A stretch of DNA of 5,059 bases. Origin: Cyclobacteriaceae bacterium (lineage in GTDB: Bacteria > Bacteroidota > Bacteroidia > Cytophagales > Cyclobacteriaceae). The stretch lies in the NCBI GenBank assembly GCA_030589835.1, contig JAUUZS010000362.1, positions 1 to 5,059 of the forward strand. The letters run 5' to 3'. The position numbers and the translations under genes are program-made. The notes under the pieces were generated by a model. The model had not been told where the DNA came from. It was given only the letters and a program-made list of their open reading frames with translations, and searched no databases. Shown piece after piece: positions 1-5,059 of the stretch (its first letter is position 1; every line of letters starts with the position of its first letter).

Positions 1-118
1 GCAGGTTTCTGAGCCCAAGATAATCATTGAGGTTAAGCCCTAAAAATGAGCCTATAAAGTATATGCCTACATTGGCGATAAGCAGGTTTCGTACTATCGG
101 TGTGAGTCTACCAAACAT
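1..118 (-). CDS. Rhomboid-family intramembrane serine protease, N-terminal fragment (cut by window edge)
   Basis: This is a partial gene: 39 codons from an ATG at 118 to the window edge, with no stop. The visible protein begins MFGRLTPIVRNLLIANVGIY and continues into a hydrophobic stretch (about residues 11-28). That is the usual opening of Bacteroidota rhomboid proteases: a short 'F..LTP.V..LL..N' lead into the first membrane helix. Rhomboids cleave substrate membrane helices using a Ser-His dyad in later helices, which lie outside this window, so catalytic competence cannot be judged. The start lies only 5 bp past the mutL stop on the same strand, so the gene is probably co-transcribed with mutL. 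From memory, rhomboid genes commonly follow mutL in this phylum. An ATG five bases earlier (123) is in another frame and hits a stop after nine codons. The family call rests on a short N-terminal match plus context. Confidence 0.75.
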   Translation of the reverse strand, partial: MFGRLTPIVRNLLIANVGIYFIGSFLGLNLNDYLGLRNL

Positions 119-123
119 TTCAT

Positions 124-1971
124 TTAAATTTTAAAAATGTCCTCAATTTTTTCAAGGCCCAATATATAATAAATCAATCGCCCATTGGGAGAATAATTTG
201 GATTTTTACAGCCGAATAGTTGGTCGACAAAGCTTTTCATTTCTTCGGTTGTCAGTTTTTTCCCACGTTTTATTCCGGAATTTGTCGCCATCGATCTGGC
301 AAGGTTTTCGAGATTACTATTTTTGTATTCCAAAAAATTACGTTTGTAATCCTCTAACACTCCTTCAAAAACGACCTTCCCGGAATCAGCATGGATTAAT
401 GAAGGAACCCCATTGATCACCAAGGCATTCTCCCCAAAATATTCGAAGGCAAAACCAACGCCTTTTATTTCCTTTTCCAATTCCTTAACGAGAGAAAAGT
501 CGGAAGGGTTTAGCTGAATCGTTTCCGGAAAAAGCAATTGCTGTGAACTTCCGCTGTAGTTTTCAAGTATTTTCAGGTATCGCTCATAGAAAATACGCTC
601 GTGGGCAGTTTGCTGATCAATTATCATCAAGCCGGATTTTACGGGCGTGACGATATACGAAAGATGGAATTGAAATATATTTTGTTTGGCGCCTTCCTCG
701 ACATGCTGGATATTTTCATCCATTTTGTTGATGGCGCTCTCAAAAGTTAGTGCCAATGGAGTGCCTTTTGCTACCATCTCCCTTTTAGTCTCCGCTTCAA
801 TCGTTTCGTTTTCAAGAGCCCCCGCATAAAGCTGCTCCCAATTTTTCAGATTCGAGGCTTCTCTGTCGGTGTTTTTAAACTGCGAATAATCCCTTTCGGA
901 GGAAGACAATCCTGATGAAGGGGCTACCGAAGTATGCAACCTGAAATTTGTATCCGCACCAAAATCAAGTGCTGGCGTGATGTTGAAGGTGCCCAAGGAT
1001 TTTCTTACCGAAGTTTTGATGAGGCTATATACGCTACGCTCATCATCAAATTTTATTTCTGTTTTTGTAGGATGCACATTGACGTCAATATGTTTCGGAT
1101 CAATATCAATGAACAACACAAAAAATGGAAAGGTGCCCTCCGGGATCAAGCCTTCATATGCCGAGACTATGGCGTGGTTCAGGTAGTTGCTTTTTATGTA
1201 CCTGTTGTTTACAAAAATAAACTGCTCACCCCGTGATTTTTTTATAAAATTCGCTTTTCCGATATATCCCTTTATGGCAATTTCTTCTGTATCCTCTTTA
1301 CAGGGAATGAGCTGCTCTCTATAATTTTTTCCAAATAAGCTGACAATACGATGGCTAAGTTTGCTTGGCTTGAGATTGAAAACTTCAAGGTCATTTTGGT
1401 AAAATGTGAAGGCAATTTCAGGCATGGCAAGGGCAAGCCGATGAAACTCATCCATAATGTGCCTCAGCTCAACAGGATTGGATTTTAAGAAATTTCTTCG
1501 CGCCGGAACATTAAAAAACAAATTTCTCACAAACAGTAATGTCCCTTTTTGGCAAGAGACATTTTGTTGTCCTTTAAACTGCGAACCATCAATTGTAATG
1601 GAAGTGCCGATTTCCTCATCTGCCGTTTTTGTTTTCATTTCTACCTGAGCCACAGCAGCAATAGAAGCTAATGCCTCTCCACGGAATCCCATAGATTTAA
1701 TAGAAAACATATCTTCAGACTTACGTATTTTGCTTGTAGCATGTCGCTCAAAGCTCATACGCGCATCGGTTTCAGACATCCCATTTCCATCATCTATGAT
1801 CTGAATCAGGCTTTTCCCAGCTTCTTTTACGATCAGGGTGATCTCCTGAGCTCCGGCATCAATAGAATTTTCTATCAATTCCTTAACTACCGAAGCGGGC
1901 CGTTGTACTACTTCGCCGGCAGCAATCTGGTTGGCAATAGATTCGGGAAGTAACTTAATGATGTCGGACAT
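124..1971 (-). CDS. mutL: DNA mismatch repair protein MutL
   Basis: The product (615 residues) is a complete MutL, the ATP-driven matchmaker that couples mismatch recognition by MutS to strand removal. The N-terminal GHKL ATPase (about 1-330) is intact. It has ELIENSIDAGA (31-41, catalytic Glu31 and Asn35), DDGNGM (60-65), ATSKI (78-82), GFRGEAL (95-101) and the NVHPTK segment (298-303) with the ATP-contacting Lys303. A weakly conserved acidic linker (about 331-430) leads to the C-terminal dimerisation domain. There, QQLLFP (477-482) fits the beta-clamp binding motif QxxLxP. The endonuclease motif reads DQQTAHERIFYE (452-463) rather than DQHA..E....E. The ACR and CPHGRP zinc motifs read ATN (562-564) and SPNGRL (594-599), so endonuclease activity is uncertain. 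The length is normal. The start matches the family (MSDIIKLLPESIANQIAAGE). No Shine-Dalgarno sequence precedes it. It lies 9 bp after the upstream membrane-protein gene and 5 bp before the rhomboid gene. Confidence 0.97.
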   Translation of the reverse strand: MSDIIKLLPESIANQIAAGEVVQRPASVVKELIENSIDAGAQEITLIVKEAGKSLIQIIDDGNGMSETDARMSFERHATSKIRKSEDMFSIKSMGFRGEALASIAAVAQVEMKTKTADEEIGTSITIDGSQFKGQQNVSCQKGTLLFVRNLFFNVPARRNFLKSNPVELRHIMDEFHRLALAMPEIAFTFYQNDLEVFNLKPSKLSHRIVSLFGKNYREQLIPCKEDTEEIAIKGYIGKANFIKKSRGEQFIFVNNRYIKSNYLNHAIVSAYEGLIPEGTFPFFVLFIDIDPKHIDVNVHPTKTEIKFDDERSVYSLIKTSVRKSLGTFNITPALDFGADTNFRLHTSVAPSSGLSSSERDYSQFKNTDREASNLKNWEQLYAGALENETIEAETKREMVAKGTPLALTFESAINKMDENIQHVEEGAKQNIFQFHLSYIVTPVKSGLMIIDQQTAHERIFYERYLKILENYSGSSQQLLFPETIQLNPSDFSLVKELEKEIKGVGFAFEYFGENALVINGVPSLIHADSGKVVFEGVLEDYKRNFLEYKNSNLENLARSMATNSGIKRGKKLTTEEMKSFVDQLFGCKNPNYSPNGRLIYYILGLEKIEDIFKI

Positions 1972-1980
1972 TATATGTAA

Positions 1981-2319
1981 TTACTGAAAAAACTTACTTG
2001 TCCTGATATATAGGTAAAGAAGAAATACAGGTATAATAAAGTAGAATACTACATTTCCATAGATCAACCATCCTCCAAATGCCCCCAGAAGGATTAGAAT
2101 AAGGATTAGCTGCATAAAATCGCTAGATTTCTCACGCTTTTCCCTGTTCCTGAAAGCGGTTTTAAATTGCTCACGATGTGAATGAGGCGATGTAATTTTC
2201 AGTTCTCCTTTTATTCTTTCAGTACGGTTTTTGATGTCCTCTTTGACCGGATCATAATATCTTGGTTCAAAATTGAACTTTTTATATTTTGGTATCCTTG
2301 AAAGAGATGGAAATTTCAT
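1981..2319 (-). CDS. Conserved two-helix membrane protein of unknown function, upstream of mutL
   Basis: This gene encodes 112 residues. The N-terminal two-thirds (about 1-67) is hydrophilic and very basic, with a YKKFNFEPRYYDPVKED segment (12-28), a run of charged residues (26-41) and a KR-rich stretch (57-64). It is followed by two adjacent hydrophobic segments (about 68-87 and 90-106) separated by only a Gly-Asn turn, and a short tail. The positive residues before the first helix suggest that the N-terminus stays in the cytoplasm and the two helices form a hairpin. The FxPRYYDP motif recalls a small Bacteroidota protein often found beside mutL. I recall some database copies named 'riboflavin synthase subunit beta', but nothing here resembles lumazine synthase, so that name should not be carried over. 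Function is unknown. It is the first gene of the minus-strand cluster and stops 9 bp before mutL. The ATG at 2319 is preceded by AT-rich DNA with no Shine-Dalgarno sequence. Confidence 0.85.
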   Translation of the reverse strand: MKFPSLSRIPKYKKFNFEPRYYDPVKEDIKNRTERIKGELKITSPHSHREQFKTAFRNREKREKSSDFMQLILILILLGAFGGWLIYGNVVFYFIIPVFLLYLYIRTSKFFQ

Positions 2320-2322
2320 AAA

Positions 2323-2355
2323 TTTGATTGCTTCTTGATTTGCAAAGTAAGTTTA
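2323..2355 (+). promoter_or_regulatory. Possible promoter for the GH3/serine-hydrolase gene
   Basis: On the plus strand, TTTG (2323-2326) is followed after 21 bp by TAAGTTTA (2348-2355), one mismatch from the Bacteroidota -7 box TAnnTTTG. A transcript would begin about 2362, roughly 29 nt before the ATG at 2391. The proposed -7 box overlaps the opposing one for the minus-strand cluster by three bases (2348-2350). The call rests on pattern and position only. Confidence 0.3.
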
Positions 2356-2374
2356 AAATTGTATTTATACCAAA
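2343..2374 (-). promoter_or_regulatory. Possible promoter for the membrane protein-mutL-rhomboid cluster
   Basis: On the minus strand, TTTG (2374-2371) is followed after 20 bp by TTACTTTG (2350-2343). This resembles the Bacteroidota primary-sigma pattern of TTTG, about 20 bp, then TAnnTTTG, with one mismatch in the second box (T for the conserved A). A transcript would start near 2336, leaving a leader of roughly 17 nt before the ATG at 2319. The placement is sensible for the head of the cluster, but the DNA is AT-rich and such matches arise easily by chance. Confidence 0.35.
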
Positions 2375-2390
2375 TGACTAACTTTCGGAA

Positions 2391-5059
2391 ATGAAAAAAG
2401 TTTGGCAGGTAATTTTTGTGTTCTGTATGATCAATGCGACGCTGAAGGCTGAAACCTCAATCGGCTTTTATACTAATATATGGGTCGACAGCATATATCA
2501 AAAACTTACTGAAGCCGAAAAAATTGGCCAGCTTATTGACTTGCGAATTGCCCCTGATCAGGAAAATATCCTCGAATTGGTTCATGTCATTACCAAATAC
2601 CAATTAGGCTCCATTACCATCACAGGTGGAGATGCAGAAACATCCGTTCAATTAATAAATGCCTTACAAGACAAGCTCAAAGTACCGCTATATGTGACCT
2701 TGGAAAGTAAAAATGCTTTTGGCCTCCCTTTTAAATCATCGACTCCCTTGCCCTTGCCATCTACATTCGTGCAGGCAAATGATGCCAGATTATTGGCCTC
2801 CGCCATATCGACGCTTTCAGGTATCTATCATGATTTGGGTGTGCATGGCGTGCTGTTCAATCCCATGGAATTGAGCTATACCGAATCCGGATTGGATTAT
2901 TGCTGCAAATCAGGTGAAGAGGGAAGGATTATGCTTCAGGAATTTCCTATCAAAAGTTACCATAACAATGTTATTGCCAGTACAGACTTTCACTTTGGGT
3001 TTGAGGACAATGATACCTTCTCTCCCAAAGCATTAAAAACACAAAATGCCAGTACCTGGCGAAATAAAATTGGTAAAATTGATGCCAGCTGGAAAAAGAT
3101 AAATCGGGCCAGGTCGGTGATTACTATAAAATCACTTCCCGGATTTCCTGAGAGTGAAGCTATATTTTTCAATAAAAAAGTGATCAATCCCCTTTTCTGG
3201 AAACACCTTCAATTTGGAGGCTTATTGTCCTCCGATTATGATGCCATCACAGAAAAAAGTTGGCCCAGCACACATGCAGCAGCGGTAAGGTCGCTCCTCA
3301 AAATTGGTGCAGATAAAATCGTGATATCTTCTCATGTGGATAAAACCTTTTTGGCCATCGGGGATGGGTTAAAAAATCGGTTTTTCAAACAAAATGAACT
3401 TAGGGAAAAAGTAAAACGAATACTCAGGTTTAAATTACAGGCGGGATTGACAGCAAAGCAAAATATAGATAATACCAATTTTCTGACTACAGTTGATGAT
3501 CGTGATTTAAAAAAAATTAGCTACCAGGTATATTCCAAAGCAGCTAAAACAGTAGAAAATGGGGAAAAATTAATGCCTTTCCCAAATCTTGAGGGTACAA
3601 ATTTCGCCTCCTTATGTCTTGGTTTCAGCGAGCTGAATAGCTTCCAGGAGACACTTGAAAAGTATGCTCCTTTCTCGCATTTCAAGATATCCGGTGTGAC
3701 CTTTGATCCTGAGGATTTGAAAAACCTTACTGAACAATTGGTGAATTACGAAAACATTATTATTGGCCTGCACACCACTGGGTTGATTGCTGTATCTCCG
3801 GCACTAATGGATTTTTTGAATCATCTTAATGCACATACCAAGGTAGTTATCGTCTTTTTAGGAGAGGCCATTGATACGGAAAAATTCGATGCATTTCAGA
3901 ATAAAATTTTTATTCATGAAGATAATTTATTCACTCAGCAAATTGCAGCTCAACACGTATTCGGAGTACTCAGGGACGGGCAAAATATGCAGAGATTGGC
4001 ATACAGTACGCCCGAAATGCAGGGTATGGACTCCAAGGTGTTAGGAAGAATAGAAAAAATTGTAAATGAGGCTATTTCGATAAACGCTATGCCGGGATGC
4101 CAGGTTTTAGTAGCCCGAAATGGATCGGTAATTATGGAGAAGGGCTTTGGACATTATACCTACGACCGCATTATGCCGGTTGATACCAGGACGGTATACG
4201 ATCTTGCATCCATCACCAAAGTGGCCGCCACTACCCAGGCTATCATGAGATTGAGTGAGCAGGGGAAAATAGTTCTTGATTCAACAATGGGTGCCTACTT
4301 GCCTGAATTGATTGGCTCGAATAAGGCATCCCTGGTTATAAAGGATGTGCTGGCCCATCAATCCGGCCTCAGGGCCTTTTATCCATTTTGGAAAAACACC
4401 ATAGAGGATGAAGATCACCTTTTATACTACTACAATGATAAACCTAACGAGAACTACAGCAATACCGTAGCACCTGGAATGTTTGCCGCCGAAGACCTGA
4501 AGGACTCCCTGTGGCATTGGACCATAGAAACGGATCTACGAAAAAAAAGAGATATCTATGAGCCATACGATTACAAATACAGTGATTTGGGATTTTATCT
4601 GTTACAGGTATTGATTGACAGGGTCTCCGGCACCTCACTAGACGTTTATATCGATTCCGTTTTTTATAAACCAATGGGAATGAGCGCACTATCTTTTAAT
4701 CCGCTGAGCAAGTATCCTCTAAAAAGAATTGCTCCCACGGAGCGGGATAGGGAATTTCGGCATGTTCTCGTATGGGGAACAGTCCATGATGAAATTGCGG
4801 CGATGAAAGGAGGGGTATCAGGACATGCAGGTCTTTTCAGTAATGCACACGATATCGCCAAAATAATGCAAATGCAATTGCAGTACGGCACTTATGGGGG
4901 AAAACAATTTTTACAAAGGAATACGGTTGAAAAATTCACCTCCAGACAGTATGAAGGAAATAGGAGAGGATTGGGCTGGGACAAGCCTGAAAGTGGGGAC
5001 GGCTATAACCCCGCTTCAAGATATGCTGCCTTAGGTTCGTTTGGCCACAGTGGTTTCAC
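2391..5059 (+). CDS. Secreted GH3-like / class C beta-lactamase-type serine hydrolase fusion, C-terminus cut by window edge
   Basis: An open frame of 889 codons runs from ATG 2391 to the window end without a stop. Residues 1-20 form a Sec signal peptide (basic MKK, hydrophobic core, cleavage likely after Leu-Lys-Ala20), so it acts in the periplasm or outside. Residues about 30-375 resemble the NagZ-like GH3 barrel, and about 400-530 the GH3 C-terminal alpha/beta domain. From about 547 it is a serine hydrolase of the class C beta-lactamase/DD-peptidase superfamily: Ser607-x-x-Lys610, Tyr730-Ser-Asp732 and His886-Ser-Gly888, plus HQSGL (656-660) and GGVSGHAGLFS (807-817). Such fusions, about 1000 residues long, are familiar in Bacteroidota and annotated as beta-N-acetylglucosaminidase/beta-lactamase, presumably acting on peptidoglycan or other amino-sugar glycans; the substrate is inferred. 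The barrel keeps a plausible nucleophile (Asp282) but lacks the KHFPGHGDTDxDSH motif, so glycosidase activity is doubtful. Roughly 100 C-terminal residues are missing. There is no Shine-Dalgarno sequence. Confidence 0.93.
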   Translation, partial: MKKVWQVIFVFCMINATLKAETSIGFYTNIWVDSIYQKLTEAEKIGQLIDLRIAPDQENILELVHVITKYQLGSITITGGDAETSVQLINALQDKLKVPLYVTLESKNAFGLPFKSSTPLPLPSTFVQANDARLLASAISTLSGIYHDLGVHGVLFNPMELSYTESGLDYCCKSGEEGRIMLQEFPIKSYHNNVIASTDFHFGFEDNDTFSPKALKTQNASTWRNKIGKIDASWKKINRARSVITIKSLPGFPESEAIFFNKKVINPLFWKHLQFGGLLSSDYDAITEKSWPSTHAAAVRSLLKIGADKIVISSHVDKTFLAIGDGLKNRFFKQNELREKVKRILRFKLQAGLTAKQNIDNTNFLTTVDDRDLKKISYQVYSKAAKTVENGEKLMPFPNLEGTNFASLCLGFSELNSFQETLEKYAPFSHFKISGVTFDPEDLKNLTEQLVNYENIIIGLHTTGLIAVSPALMDFLNHLNAHTKVVIVFLGEAIDTEKFDAFQNKIFIHEDNLFTQQIAAQHVFGVLRDGQNMQRLAYSTPEMQGMDSKVLGRIEKIVNEAISINAMPGCQVLVARNGSVIMEKGFGHYTYDRIMPVDTRTVYDLASITKVAATTQAIMRLSEQGKIVLDSTMGAYLPELIGSNKASLVIKDVLAHQSGLRAFYPFWKNTIEDEDHLLYYYNDKPNENYSNTVAPGMFAAEDLKDSLWHWTIETDLRKKRDIYEPYDYKYSDLGFYLLQVLIDRVSGTSLDVYIDSVFYKPMGMSALSFNPLSKYPLKRIAPTERDREFRHVLVWGTVHDEIAAMKGGVSGHAGLFSNAHDIAKIMQMQLQYGTYGGKQFLQRNTVEKFTSRQYEGNRRGLGWDKPESGDGYNPASRYAALGSFGHSGF

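Noticed and set aside
198..1953. Several plus-strand open frames of 63-100 codons inside mutL (198-416, 934-1236, 977-1186, 1457-1648, 1741-1953).
   Set aside because: They lie antisense to a complete, family-typical mutL, show no recognisable domain, and are best explained as shadows of its codon pattern.
2374..2394. A six-codon leader frame (ATG at 2374) whose TGA overlaps the ATG of the fusion gene as ATGA.
   Set aside because: It has no ribosome-binding site and no attenuator-like codon content or stem-loops. In AT-rich DNA this overlap is easily chance.
2391..2450. Cys12 within the signal peptide considered as a lipoprotein anchor.
   Set aside because: It lies in the middle of the hydrophobic core without an L-x-x-C lipobox, and the Leu-Lys-Ala20 site fits ordinary signal peptidase I cleavage better.
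4541..4548. A run of eight A bases inside the fusion gene, a possible slippage site for on/off switching.
   Set aside because: The frame continues with expected motifs on both sides, and A-rich Lys/Arg codons explain the run. A single sequence gives no sign of length variation.
2990..4891. Minus-strand open frames at 2990-3187, 4444-4689 and 4664-4891.
   Set aside because: They are antisense to the continuous fusion gene, whose reading frame carries clear domain motifs across the same bases. Their translations look like no known protein.
1..5059. tRNA/rRNA genes, CRISPR repeats, insertion sequences, attachment sites, riboswitches and intrinsic terminators.
   Set aside because: Almost all of the window is coding, the only gap above 10 bp is 71 bp long, and no convincing repeat array, hairpin with T-tract or conserved RNA core was seen by eye.

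Overview
The window looks like an ordinary chromosomal stretch from a member of the Bacteroidota, most likely a Cytophagales/Cytophagia-type bacterium. The evidence is moderately AT-rich DNA, starts with no Shine-Dalgarno sequence in front of any of the four genes, near-matches to the Bacteroidota -33/-7 promoter pattern, and genes typical of that phylum: mutL with a rhomboid gene downstream, and a secreted GH3/serine-hydrolase fusion. The genus cannot be fixed from the sequence alone.

Layout: the left part (1-2319) is a tightly packed minus-strand cluster, read right to left. It starts with a 112-residue membrane protein of unknown function (1981-2319). After 9 bp comes mutL, the DNA mismatch repair ATPase (124-1971). 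After another 5 bp comes the first 39 codons of a rhomboid-family membrane protease, cut by the window edge (1-118). The short gaps suggest a single transcript. A 71-bp divergent intergenic region (2320-2390) follows. The right part is one long plus-strand gene starting at 2391 and still open at the last base. It encodes an exported protein of at least 889 residues with a signal peptide, a GH3-like barrel, a GH3 C-terminal-like alpha/beta domain and a class C beta-lactamase-type serine hydrolase domain.

Functionally, the minus-strand genes combine mismatch repair with two membrane proteins that have no obvious repair role. The plus-strand gene belongs to the cell envelope, where such fusions are thought to act on peptidoglycan fragments or related glycans. 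Two departures from family expectation stand out. MutL keeps the acidic residues of its endonuclease motif but has lost all four His/Cys residues expected to bind zinc. The fusion protein keeps its serine-hydrolase motifs but has lost most of the GH3 substrate-binding and acid/base motifs, so its barrel may be a non-catalytic relic. I saw no RNA gene, mobile element, CRISPR array or convincing terminator.
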